64,000 nt of DNA from the NCBI GenBank assembly GCA_021613335.1, contig JAJTWR010000088.1, forward strand, positions 1-64,000, in the 5' to 3' direction. Shown here piece after piece: positions 11,495 to 30,385 of the stretch. Position 1 is the first letter of the stretch. Each line of letters opens with the position of its first letter. The translations under genes were made by a program, and so were the position numbers. Under the pieces are notes generated by a model. The model was given only the letters and a program-made list of their open reading frames with translations. It was not told the DNA's origin and did not search any database. The stretch is from Whitmania pigra. Lineage: Eukaryota > Annelida > Clitellata > Hirudinida > Haemopidae.

Positions 11495-14400
11495 TTAGTA
11501 TGGTCGATGAAAAAGTTGCGATGCTGTTGACAAGAATGCTTTGGTACTCTCAAGTAAATATCATCAAGAGGATGATGATGATGTTAACAACGATGACGAT
11601 GATGACATACCATACGCTCATAATTTGCAAAGACAAACTATGTACTTGCAATCCTATCAGTGTTGTTAATGACCAACTAGGAACTTCAGCCATTGCTATC
11701 ATGACATTCTTCATCGGGCTCTTCTGTGCTTTAGAAGACTTAACTAAGTTCTTTAAATCGACTTTAATTATCTTCTGTTTCTTACGGGCTTTTTCTATGC
11801 TTGATTTTTTGTGTAATTTGTCATCAGCCTTTGACTGAACCATTTTTATTTTTGTCTCTGATTTAATTGTTTCCTCTTTCACGATTTCAGTGTCCGTCCA
11901 ATCTGTATATCCTGACCAATCACTTTCTGCATAATTGTCTTCATGTTGTGTCACTTTAGTTTTTACAATCTGCAATGGCTGTTTTGAACTGGCAAAGGAG
12001 GCGTTGCATTTTGATGAGCATCTAGAATGTTTTGAAGATCAATTTTGTTAATGACCACACAACTCAAAATCGAGAATAGAGTTGTGAACCGACTTACCTG
12101 TAAAGGTTTTGATCATCCTCACTGAAAAAATCTAATTGGTCAAGAGTGACATCCTTATTTATCAATGACAGATCAATCTTCCATTTTCTCCATTTGCATT
12201 CATATTTTTGACTCACAATAACTCGCTTGCCGTTGATATGTCTAGTTCAATGTTTTAAAATTAATTCCTGAACGTTTTATTACATTTAATTCTTTACAAC
12301 TTAATCATATATTTTAATTGCAAATAGTTAAATCAATCAGTTTATTGTTAGATACTCATTATAATATCCTAATGACATTTTTAATATGACATTATTTTGT
12401 CTTGGTAAGGTATTCATATATGTACGCTAATTAAGAGGGTATATCATTTATCATATTAATATTGCTGCTAAAATATAATAAACAATATAAGATAATAATT
12501 ATAATGATAATTTATTAAGACATAAGTATTCGTATGTGTTACCAACATGATATACTAAGCGGAAATTAATAAATCAATTTACAATTATTAAATATTAAAG
12601 AATTATACCAACTTATTATTAAGACATTTAGTGGCCCAATCCGCGTTTTGCTCACTCTCAAAGAAAACTAATGCGAATCCCACAGGTTGCCTTGAAACCC
12701 AAACATGTTTGACAGGTCCGTAGGTCATAAAGATCTCTTCTATTTCTCGTTTGTCTGCCCCAAAGCCCAGGTTGCCCACATAAACTTTTGAACTCTTCCA
12801 TTTGTCCTTGCTTGGTATTTCTGCAAGGTCGAACAATATAGAAAAAAACATGGTTACAATAAGGCTGAGATAAGAACCAGTATTAAGTGACAAACGCAAA
12901 AGGACTGGTTAGTTACTTTTAGTTGTAAAACGAAGTTTATGACAATGTTGATGAGGTTACGAAATGAAATATATTGAATTTTAATCCATCAACTCTCAAA
13001 CAACAAATTCTATTGATGTCAATAGAAATCAGGAAGTACATATTATCTCTGCTAACCCATCCTTGCTATCACTCTAATTCGTTTGCCATTCATCAACCTA
13101 GCGAAATAATTAAAAATTATTAAATTGCTTAAATGACTGAAGATTAGCTAAAATGCAACTAGATTAACTAGAATAGCCACAAATTAATACATTGATAAAT
13201 TACAATCCTTGTAAATTCATGTAATACATAAAACATTTATAATCTACGATGTCACCAACGCTCCATCGAGAGTGTGAATGGCTCTCTGGGCATTTTTCTC
13301 GTCATCAAAGTAGACGACCGCAATCCCTGGCAGTTGCTTAGCAACCCACACCTGCTTGACGCGTCCGAAGTTCCTGAAGACGCTTTCGATATCATATTCG
13401 TTCGTGCCCTCTGTAAGACCGCTTATGTAGACTTTCGATGTATTACCTGCAGCCTTGTCTAACATGTCTGCAAAATTTAGGTTAGAAATAATTTTAAAAC
13501 TTTTGCTTTGTTAGTTTACTACCCCTCTACTGTGGGTAATCATAGCTTTCTGTCAGCTAGGACTAGTTATGTTATTGGATGTGATAATTTATAATTAATT
13601 AGTATTTACTCGAAAAATGTAACAATTTCTGATTTAATTGAAATTATTAATGTATTATTATATTTGTCTTAAGCTCCTAAACAATTATTCTATTTTAATC
13701 CTTTAAAAGAATCCACTAACCTGCAGCTAGCTTGACACTAATTCGTCTGCTTTTCAATACCCTGATTTACATATTGAAAAAAAAATTATATATGATTTAC
13801 ACATGACTGAATTTTTAATTTTGTAAATGTTTGATTATCATTAAGATTAGAACATTTTATGTTAATTTAGCCGTTAAAAAAAGTAATTATGAATAACATT
13901 GATGTTACACAATGTTATCAATATCAACAGTTTTAATAAACCCGTATGACTGCACTTCATGACAACAAATTTCGACAGCAACGATCGAAAGGTCAATAAA
14001 TGAAGAAGTCCGCAAGGCATAAATTAGAAAATAATTAAATTAAATAAAAATCGTACTTCGATTAAGTTTTGTTACTTATTCATTTCAATAAATTACGTTC
14101 GTTCACTCTATTGAAAGGAAATAAGAATGTCTTTAAACAAACAAAAGCAAAAGTACTTACGTCCCATCAAGGCGTCTTACGGCATCCAGAGCGTCTCTGA
14201 ATCTGGCAAAGAAGACGTAAGCAAAGCTCGCTGGTGGCCTAGCAACCCATACGTGGTTGAGGCAACCGAAAGGTTTAAAAAGGTTTTCAAGCTCTTTCTT
14301 ATCCGTACCTTGACCAAGGCCAGATACGAAGACTTTTACACTACTTGAAAACTCTCTGCCTAATTTGTCTGCAGAATTAAAAACATTTAGAAAGATTAGA

Positions 14401-17400
14401 ATTTTAATATTACTTTATAGATGTTGAAACATTTGCAATGAATAACTAATTGTTTGATTGATTGAACACAAGTTACTATATAATGATTTAATAAGTCTTA
14501 ATTCTTTCTAAGATGCTTCTAGAAAGTATTTATTATATATTTATGTCACATTCAGTGAGCATATTTACATATAATTTAGTTGAATGGCTTTTCGTTTCAA
14601 CCATTTACACAGTAGTGCAAGATGAGTTTGTAAACATTACGACCATTGCCAAAAACTCTGCATTCAGAAACGCAATATTCAGAAGCTCATATTTTGAGAC
14701 ATTTTCAACACTCATACCGGCATTAAATTATAACAAAAAAATGCACAGTAATACTTTCTAATGTCATGCAATTACACTATTACAATATCATTTGCTTGTT
14801 TGTTTAAGTGTTAGATAATTTTTTGTGAAAATTTTTAATATTAATTATATTAATTTAAGTAATCAAAAATAATTTAAAATTCCATTTAATCAATTTGGTT
14901 AAAGAATTGGTGGACTTTGCCGTCTTGAAATAAGAAGCATTCAGCGTTTTGGAACTTACCAGCAGCCAATCTCACTTTTACTTCCCTACCATTGATCATC
15001 CTGTAACATAAAATAAGAACATGTATTTAACATTACTTATACAATAGAGGTCTTCAATTAATCAAGTCAATTATTGTATTGGTGTTAATCTTGCTGTAAA
15101 TGTATGACTTACGACTGTTTCAAGGTCAGTGATTAAATTATAAAAGTATAATCAAGTTATGTTTGCGCATTCCACAATGTAGATAATAGTGTCGTGTACA
15201 GTATTTTTTCTATTATTAATTTTAATTAGTTTAATAATTGAATTTTAACTTAAGCACTTTGACACCAACGTTTTATCAAGACACCAGACAGACTCGTGCG
15301 CATCTGCTTCCTCTTCAAAAGATACGCGGGCCATGAAACAATGTTTATCGCAAAACGACACGCCAGTCAGAGGTCCAAAAATCTTGAAAATCTCTTCAAC
15401 TTCTTCTCTGCTGGTTCGTTCGCTCAGGCCGGTCACTATGACCAATGTCATTTTTTTTTTGACATTTGTTGATCTGTCTGCAGAATGGTTTGTGAAGGAT
15501 AATGATGGAAGCTTTGCATACAAGTGATTAAAAGACGATTTATTGCGCTATTTCTCGACAGATTTACGATTTTACTAAATGGAAATTTTGGATGATTTTA
15601 AGTTTTACTTGAATTTAAATAGAGGTCTTTAAATAGATAGAGGAACAATTATATCCCTAGGGCCATTGTGACAATCAATATGTTACTTAACAATTTTATT
15701 GAAACGCATAAAATGCATTCTAAAATCAATTCTGAAAAGTGCTTGTTAACAGTCAATTACTAAATAATAATAACAATAATAATAAATCATTAATAAATGT
15801 GTTATATTCTTTTGAGTATTGAAAGGCCTTAGAAAGAACCATTCGAACATTAGAAATATTATTTTGGCTTTCGAAATAAGTTTTGTTTTTGATAAAAAGT
15901 CATGACTTAAACTTAAAAATGTGACTGGAAATCTAGTCTTTGATTTCAATTTATTAGTCATTTCCTTTAAAGCCGAATGTTGCCTTGTAATATGTTTAGT
16001 TGTTTTTTTTTGATCATTTATCAAGCTAAAAAATTAATTTAATTAACAAACTAATGATACAACTTCACTCACCCGCAATTAAAACTCTCATGGGTCTGCC
16101 ATTCATCAGCCTGGTTTAAATTATTTGCGTTAATGAATATTTTAAATTTTTACAAAAGCTAATCAAGTGAATTTTGAATGATTTAGTCTTAGAGCTTCTA
16201 AATGTTAGAATCAAATATTAAATTATAAATTATTTAAAATTATTTATTAAAAGTATTTATTGTTTATTATTTATTATTTAAAATTATTTAACAGCTGTCA
16301 ATGACACGAACGTCCAATCAAGGCATCTGACAGCCTCCATGGCGTCCTCGTCATTCTCAAAGAAGACGTTTCCTCCGGTGGGAACATTGTTGAACCACAA
16401 ATGCCTGATGGGTCCAAAAGCTGAGAAGGTTTCTTCAATTTCCAATTCACCCCCTTCCTCGATGACACAACCCATGTATATTCTATTACGTCCGCTATCT
16501 TCGACAATTGGCATCCCTACAAAGGCAACGGCAAGGACGGATTGGTAAATTTGATGACAACGATTTAAGGATGTCGATGTAGTATGTAATAATTATGTTG
16601 ACGATGACGATATTTCCATCGATAACATTTACAAGTGAATTTAATAACGGATGATAAATATTAAATTCACAGGATTCCAAAGCTGAAATCGGAAAAATGA
16701 GGCTTTATCAAACTATGCCGAAATAAGTACTTAGACCGCCTGTACTCACTCGTGACCAGTTCCACTGTAACTTGTTCACCATTCATCACGCTTGGAAGCA
16801 TTTTTAAAGTTATCATAAAGATCTTCAATCGTCTAATTAATTATTATTATCTAATTTATTTAGTGTTCATCAGTTACATCATATTTACGTGACATTTACA
16901 CTTGATGTTGTTATTAAGTCATATGCTAGCTAGAATGTTTTTGAATTTGTTCTATGTAATTATAAGGCAATGATTTTAACGCTCACAAATAATAAATATC
17001 TATATAAATAGCTATATAAAAATTATATGTTTAAGTTAAAAAATCATTAATAAATATTTTAATTAATTAATATGTTATAGTTACACATAACTATTAATTA
17101 ATAGTAAGTTATCATTACTAGTTAACTCCTTAATTATTTATTTAGTGATTGCAATAAGTATCGTTACAAGTAATTAGTTACTATTAAAATTAATTATAAT
17201 AACCCAGCATAACTAACAAACATTAAACATGAATCAATTATAGTGATACCAACGTTCCGTTGAGATGCTCAACTGCGTCCACAGCATGTCCATGATTACT
17301 AAAGTAAACGTAAGCTATTCCAGGTTGTCGTCTTGCAACCCACACCTGGACAACGTTTCCAAACTCTGTGAAAATTTCTTCGATCTCCCACTTTCTTGCT

Positions 17401-18583
17401 CCTTCGCCAAGTCCACTGACCATAATTTTAGTACTTTTACGATCAAACGTTGGCATTTCTACAGATAGGATTTTCAGTCTATTGTTTTAGTTATTTTACA
17501 ATGATGTAGGTACTTTAGTTATTAAGATTACACAAAACAACAATAAAATTATAATTTATATTATGTCAGGCAAACAAATTTATATTACGCGTTTATAATA
17601 ACGATGTTAATGCAGCTACAATAAGAATTATTAGAGAGATTTTAATAATCCCTAACCAAAGGCTCAGCAATAAATACATCTTGATTGCAATTTTTATTTC
17701 TAATAATTTCTAGCAAGTACCATTTTTCATAAAAACAACATTTGCAAACATAATTCTGAAACCTGCAATTGATTATCGATAAAATTGTCCATCTCAAATA
17801 TTTCGTAAATCTATTTAAGTGTTCGTTATTTCCAGTATCCATTAAAACAAATTTTTTTCTAGACTATTAAATTTAAAATTTTTGTCAGAGTTCCACAATA
17901 AATCGTTGGATCCTAATCATGATTGGACGTTATGAATCGTATTTAAATATTAATCATCAATGAAATTTACTTAAAGTTGTATAAAAATGAAGTAAAAACA
18001 GAATTATTGTACTCACCAGGAGCTAATCTCACTCTAATGCGTCCGTCATTCACCACTCTGGTTTCAGAATGTTATAAAGATGTTTGAATTCTTGTTGTTA
18101 AAATACATTTATCAATATCATCGCAACTGGCTGTGTTACTGAGTAATATTCAGCAATTGCATTTATGGATGAAATATCTAAGTTAACTGAAATTTATTTA
18201 AGGTATCCCATGATATCTTTTCGAGGTCGTTCTATCCTCACCATTTTTATCATCGTAGCCATTGTCATTACATACGTTAATCATCATCAAGCATCACCGT
18301 CATCGTCATCATCATCATCATCAACACCATCATCCCAAGATATCTTGTAGAGAATATTTTGTAAAGTAGAACTGATAACTTGTAATATTTCTAACCTCCT
18401 ATCAAGACCTCTGAGGGCCCTTTTTGCATCTTCTTCATTTTCGAAGAAAACGAAAGTGGTCCACGGTGGTTCTTTGGAGAGGCAGACCTGCTTCAATGGT
18501 CCATATTTTTCAAATAATTTTGCTACTTCTCCTTCATCTGCCGATTTTCCCAGGTTGCTCACAAATAAAGTTGAATTTTTCAT
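11495..18583 (-). CDS. Seven-RRM SRSF3/7-like RNA-binding protein, upstream tandem copy
   Basis: Predicted 729-residue paralogue of the adjacent seven-RRM gene, on the same strand. Exons A: 18396-18583 (or from 18606/18624 if a 5' exon is spliced on), 17254-17458, 16312-16516, 15270-15477, 14161-14368, 13260-13467, 12613-12820. Exons B: 18017-18057, 16750-16790, 16073-16110, 14960-15000, 13721-13761, 13057-13097, 12098-12241. Tail exons: 11678-12021 and 11495-11523. All junction phases match and the total is a multiple of three. RNP1-like strands are TTFVFF, IAYVYF, GNVFF, MARVSF, FAYVFF, IAVVYF and FALVFF; the third and fourth are poor matches. The last exon B is 144 bp, exactly as in the paralogue, and is followed by a Lys-rich tail. 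Domain n resembles domain n of the other gene (for example RRM3 shares ELEIEET and RRM5 shares LNHVW). There is a possible poly(A) signal at 11079-11084. The molecular role is not known. Confidence 0.85.
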
Positions 18584-19205
18584 CGATGGGAAACGCCTTC
18601 TTTTCTCTACAGAGTTGCGATGGGCTGAGAAATCGATAATTTATTGATTGATTATTCGTTAGATGGAATTCAAGATTCGTACTGCATGAATCAGGTTACG
18701 TCATTAAAGTAAGATGCATATTTCTAATAGGAAATACATAATATAATAATCTTATATTTTTGGATTTCATATTTTATTTTTATAAATAAGTAACTTTGTA
18801 TGTTTTTATATATTTTATGACTCTACAATTCTCCATAACATTTAATATAATTTAAAAAATAATATAATTTTTCTAAAATGTAACATAATATTAGCAATAT
18901 CATAGTTATGATGCTCTTTGCCAGCTTTAATTTTTTGACAATTGAACCGCCGAAATTTGTCTGATTCGAAATGTTCGCTACGGTCGATAAAATAATTTTT
19001 GTTCAATTAACAACTTTAATTACTTTGGTTTTTAAAATAGAAAAGAAAATCATTTTATTGATCCACGTTTTATAAACAGTTGTTACAGCTCGAGATGTAT
19101 TCTTATATAAACTAATATATATAAAGTAATAATAATAGTAAAGAATAATAAATTATAAAATAAAGAATATTTGACTAAAATATCACTTCGGGGTAACTAA
19201 TTTAG

Positions 19206-25145
<5,940 letters not shown>

Positions 25146-26360
25146 TTTTTGTATTTGTCGACAAAATTCAGGTTTGAAGGAATTGCAACTAACATCAGTG
25201 ACGTCCAAACAATTTGTGAAATTCCTATTTCCTCACCAGTTGTTGAACAAAACTGTTATCGATTTTATTGACTTTTACATCGAAATTTGAAGCCACCTGA
25301 ACATACAAAACTTTATGATGTTACAACCTTATTTTCTCGAATGTAATAAATGAATAACTTATTTTTCATCACATATTCGTCACAGAATGACATTCAACAA
25401 TTTCTCAATTTACTTAAAAACTAACATTATATCCGCTTAGTTCTTGGTTAAAGTTTGAGATATTACTTAGTTGTTTGAAAATAAAATTCCACACTTTTTG
25501 AAGAAATTAAAATAAATTCACTTTGATTTGTAAATTATTGATAAATCAACATTTTATTTATATCAAATGTCGTTGTACATGTCCACGTGAGTATTGAGTC
25601 CGTAATCAGTCCAAACATTGCCTCAAAAGGTAAGACATGATCTAGATGATGGGATAGCAATTTTTCTTACAAATTTCTTAAATATTCTCATAATGATGGT
25701 GCAATTAGCGTATGACTTCAAATCCTGTTTGTCTTAGAGGAGAAATTTATTGAAAGATAATAGTCCCTATTTGTAATTACAAGTAGCCATTAGGCAGGGA
25801 ACTTATGAATGAAATATTTTTTCAGGTTGTGACAATTTCTAAAATAAATAAAAATAATGTCATCCATTATTTTGACTAAATTTGGTTTTTACAAAAGCCT
25901 ATTATCCTAAGCAAATCTTTAACGAAAATTTGAAAGAAATCCGAGTATTAAAAGAGTGTCTATATGCTAAGCTTGAATCAACGATTTTTTATTCAAATTC
26001 ATTTATTAGTTCACTGATTCCACAAAATTATATAGAAACTTTAACCTTTAGAATCTAACAATTTATAAAAATAAAATTTGAAGTCAGAATATACAAAATA
26101 ATAAATGGTGGCAATTACGAGTATTAACATTTTTTAACAGCATAAAAAACAGGATTTTGTAAACTTTCAGTTTCAGCCTTATTCGATCGTTTTTTTTTCA
26201 TTTAATTACTTAAAAAAAATATGATTTTCTGATTTTGTCAAGCTAAATTGCAGGAAAATAAATGAAAATTAATTATTTCATTAGGTAATCATGTAATCAA
26301 GCGTGACAAACGTAAATTTATCAACTAAAGCTGCTCCTTGCAAAGGACTAATTGATGTCA
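25146..26360. other. Divergent intergenic region
   Basis: AT-rich DNA between the 5' end of the short protease (minus) and the first EGF gene (plus); it should contain both promoters. I saw no coding exon, RNA gene or repeat of note. Similarity to the upstream region of the second EGF gene begins only near 26370. Confidence 0.5.
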
Positions 26361-26519
26361 GACTTGCTATAATTTGTCCGCAGCCGACAAGGATGTTGAG
26401 AGCAACCTCAGTGATTTCAAGACTTAAGGGAAAGCATCGCATTCACAGGAAATTGTTTCATAACCTTGGATAGTCTGAGGGAGATAACCGTGGCCTTTGA
26501 AACCAGAGGGTTGACTGTG

Positions 26520-26527
26520 TATATATT
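26520..26527 (+). promoter_or_regulatory. TATA box of EGF gene A
   Basis: TATATATT, 69 bp upstream of the start codon, inside 'ttgactgtgtatatatttgt', which is kept exactly upstream of the duplicate gene at 31931-31950. A broader block from about 26370 to the start codon also resembles 31760-32009, so core promoter and proximal elements were co-duplicated. Confidence 0.55.
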
Positions 26528-26588
26528 TGTGGATACTCGCTTGCTATCGAAGTTCAAAGTTTGGTCAGATTGTAAAGGATTCCCAAAC

Positions 26589-29500
26589 ATGATGAGATAT
26601 CATTTCTTTTGCAATGTGATCGCCCTCTTTGCAGCGACATTTTGTCTTTCATTTGCAGGTAGGTCGATGTAACTTGACCGCTGTTGAAATAAACTGATAA
26701 GTTTACAATTTGCTGTTTAATTCGCATATTTTTATAATTAAAATTAATTTAGTTTTATTTCAAAACATTTATGTATTATATATTACAAAATGTATGCTAT
26801 ACGATTATAAAGTTTCAACAATTGCGGTTTACAAACTTCCTTCTGTCTGAGATCCTGGAATGACTTAATTGGTGCTTTTTATTTATTTAATATAGAAATT
26901 TTATATATCGCCCTTGCTATAAAACAATTGCAGAAATAAGTAAAAACAATTACCAGTAATCAATTAGGAAGTTAAATATTGTGTTTCCGTCTTTTTTTTA
27001 AAACTTTACTAAAATTGTGATTTCCGAATTTAAAATTACCACCTAGAAAATGCATTTTTTGTGGTTTTTTTAGCTTCGCCAGGCAAAAGAAGATAAAAGC
27101 ATTTCTGAAAAATTTATGGTTTTATAATTATTATAATTACTAAATGCAATATATAATTTAGATGGATCATAACAAAACAGACAACAAATATTTCAAATTA
27201 CATATGCAGCCAGTCACTCTTCAGACTAAACATACGATCACATTCATTAAACTACTGCAATTCTGACTCTTCAATTTTTAGCTCTGCATTTTGTACACAA
27301 TTTACAGACATCATTGTATATTTGCAGACAATTTTACAACCGATTATCCGTGTTTAAACTGCAGCAGCACCGACAATATCAGTGACGTTCCTTGTATATT
27401 CTGTACGACATCTTTCATTCACCAAACAGATGCCTCTGATGTGCCTTGCAACAAGGAATGCCACAATGGGGGAACGTGTTTTAATGATGAAGATGGGGAT
27501 TCCCACTGCAAGTTGGAGGATTCTCTTCTAAGAGATATTATAGATATAAACAATTCATTCTAATAATTTTTCCAGCTTTTTAAACATTTCGCTACTGTAT
27601 TTAATGATTGTATATTTCATTTTACGATATAGAATTATAGTTATTCGTTTCTGTCTGTTATTGTTTTGACCAGTACATGGATGTTTGGACTTATAGTGAT
27701 ATTAATGCGTTTTTGCAAGACAGCAAGTTGGAGCATATTTTAAATTTAAGCACGATATCAATACATTTTCAAAACAAAATGTTACTCAATCGCAGATGTG
27801 CGCACGGTTACGAAGGTTCAGAATGCGAGGAACATACTGGAGAATCCAAAATAGACAGTGAGAAATTGAAGATTCCTCAATTGTTTTGAGTATTTATATA
27901 AATAATGCCTTAAGCATAATTTATTTGTACATCCATTTAATATTAAAATTATTTTCCAGGTAAACAGACTTTAGTCCTCGTGGCTTCTCTGTTTGGAATG
28001 ATCGGCATATTCCTGATTCTGCTTGCAGTGTTGTTGCTTCTGCACCACTTTTCGAGGTGAAATTTGAAAGTATAATTCGAAAAATTTGATTTGTATTCTG
28101 AAGTAGACCTCCAAATAATGGGTATCTTTTGGTGTGGCTATCATAGATTGTTATTGACAGGAAGAAAGTGGGAAAGGAAAAAGAAATCAGTTTATGATGC
28201 TTGATTGGTTGTAATTGCTGTTATATAAGCTTTGAATTCACACGTGATTGATTATGTGATACTTGTTAAATAATTATTTATATGTTATTTAATCCGGTGA
28301 TGAAAAATGTATTTTTGTTCAGAATAAAACTCCATAGTCAACCGCAGCAACCGCGTTAAACAAAATTAAACTTTTAATCAAAATCAATAAAAAAATGGTT
28401 CTAAAAACTTAACAAAATAAGAACCACATTTATGGTTATATTGAAATACTTAGTTTAAACTATTTTGTTAGTGTAAAACTATGTAATTGTAAAAGTTGGT
28501 AGACAGTCTGCTTCAATTTTGTTTCATTTGTGTTTACAGAAATGAAAACGTAATTTGAATTGAAATTGGGCTCGGCATTCTGTTCGAATCTTAAACAACC
28601 TATGGTTATTGAAAAATATAGGATTCCATATATCGATACATTTTTAGACTCATTATCTACGAACTTTACACATTTTTATATTAACACAATTAAGATATAA
28701 AAAAAAAAAACATTTATTACAATTTATTTCACCGCCCAAATAAAAATAATGATTTTGACTATAGTTTATATGAGGTTCAGATCAATCATGTAACCTATTA
28801 AATGACTGTAGATGTTTCGAATATTTTACATGGATGGACAGTATTAACCACATTTCAATCCCAGGTCTCCGAATGATTGCTTAATGTCATCGAAGTTGAT
28901 GACATTAACTCCAAGACTTCATTCATTTACTCTATTCTCTAGTTCACCTATATTTTTCGTTTTGTGATGTTTGTTGGTGGTCTATTTTTTGTTACATGCT
29001 GTTCGAAATTATCTTTGCATATCCGTTTTCATCTCAATTTTTATCATTAACCATGGCCGTTGTTTATTAGCAGCAACAGTCATTATTTTTTTTTTAAATA
29101 AATAATTACAGCGTACTTCTTAACGTACAAAGGTTTTTATTATTTTGAAAGTTATTTTGTTTTTAGTTATTTTAGACTTTTTTGACTTGCGTTCCAACTC
29201 TCAAGATGATTGCTAGCGATTGTTTCGCTTTTCTTATTTACACAATAATACGTATTAATATGCCAAAACAAATAAAATTATTCATCTCAACTTCAATATT
29301 TACAGTCTCGTATAAACCAAATTGATTCCTTATCGTATAATACTAAATAACTTTATGCGTTTGTTCAACTTATGTGGGTTAGTCCATAACTGAGTAATAA
29401 TTTTGGAGAACTGTTATATATGACATAACGTTATATATTATAGATGATACATTTTAAATTTTAATTCTAATTTGTGCAGTCTGTTGTAATATGCCAAGAG

Positions 29501-30385
29501 TTAAATAAATGAATGAATGATTTTAATTAATCAGCAGTTAGAAATGTGAGATTTAAGATCAGATTAATATTGCTTAAGTCTTAAAAAAGCCCATGAGCCC
29601 ATATAATAATTACAATAAAGACCAAAAGTTACTATACAAAAAAACATGCAAATGCATTGATTAATGTTGAAAGTTGCTTTATCAAGCTATTTTCATTTCA
29701 CCACTCATTAAAAAATGCAAATTGACATCTCAATTGTTGTACTCAAAATGTTGTAAAATTATTTCTGAATGTTCCAATGGAGTACTCATAAATTTAATAA
29801 TTCCTCATCACAAAACTGAAAAAAATTGTTTAAATAAGTAAAAAAACCGCGTCTGAGGTGAAATAGAATTTTGATTGTCATTAAATCGAATTTTTAACAA
29901 AATCAATTTATTTTAAAGAAAATCGAAAGAAAGACAAGCAAAAATGGAATCAATCAGTAAAAGTTTGAACGACGATTTTACGAGCGTCAACAAGAAACTG
30001 GAAGAACTGTCAATGGAAGGACAAATGGTGATTTTTAAACTTCATGTCTGAACAGCACTTCAGGCGTTTATATCATACATAACTTTATAGGCTTAACATG
30101 ATGTGTTTCTTTTATTAACAGCAACTTCTGACTCGTCTGTCGAAACTGATCGATGCCACAGCAAGAGCAGCTCTGATGACTTATCCGAACGTAGCATCAG
30201 GAGATGGACAAAGTGGATCAAAGGATGCGGAAGAAGGAAGGAAAAGTAGGATATCCAGCAGGATTTCTCTTTCTTCGTTCAGACGATTTTCTGCGCCTCA
30301 CCTTTTGGACCCAGTATCTGAAGAAGAGGAAAGATCTTTCCCACCCATGTCTCCAAGGGAAAGCATGAGATTCACATCCATTTAA
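26589..30385 (+). CDS. Single-EGF, single-pass membrane protein A (long isoform)
   Basis: Type I membrane protein of 261 residues; ligand or receptor role unknown. Exons: 26589-26658 (signal peptide), 27328-27511, 27796-27857, 27960-28056, 29919-30027 and 30122-30385; all phases agree. The mature part has N-glycosylation sites (NFT, NCS) and two CxxC pairs (CLNC, CIFC), then one EGF domain split by an intron (CNKECHNGGTC on one exon, CAHGYEGSEC on the next). The transmembrane segment follows (LVLVASLFGMIGIFLILL), ending LLLLHHFSR. The long tail has a potential coiled coil (KLEELS to LSKLIDATARAAL) and a Ser/Arg/Glu-rich end including RRFSAP, which resembles a 14-3-3/basophilic-kinase site. 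An alternative last exon gives a short form. The EGF plus juxtamembrane layout recalls EGF-family ligands or neuregulin-type proteins, but no orthologue can be named. Confidence 0.8.
28161..28197 (+). CDS. Alternative last coding exon, EGF gene A (short isoform)
   Basis: After the transmembrane exon (donor after 28056, phase 2), an acceptor 'attgacag' at 28153-28160 opens an exon reading R-KKVGKEKEISL-stop. This gives a 149-residue isoform with a 13-residue basic tail. The same exon, with the same length, frame and stop, is present in the duplicate gene at 34185-34221. AATAAA at 28323-28328 is a fitting poly(A) signal. Use of the exon is inferred, but its conservation in both copies is strong support. 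Confidence 0.65.

Noticed and set aside
1081..18640. Each RRM exon as a separate small gene
   Set aside because: Individual exons lack starts and stops, are flanked by splice sites and join in constant phase; a single gene per seven cassettes explains all of them.
26466..26588. N-terminal extension of EGF protein A upstream of MMRYHF
   Set aside because: The extension would run through the TATA box and has no counterpart in gene B. The MMRYHF start gives a standard signal peptide conserved in both genes.
27512..27563. Read-through end of EGF exon 2 (LEDSLLRD... stop) as a secreted half-EGF isoform
   Set aside because: It is present in both copies, but those copies are nearly identical there by recent conversion, so conservation is not evidence. 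It would leave only four of six EGF cysteines.
27677..27795. Reading frame extending exon 3 of EGF gene A upstream (MDVWTYS...)
   Set aside because: Not conserved in gene B and breaks the EGF cysteine pattern; a splice acceptor before 27796 joins the two EGF halves in frame.
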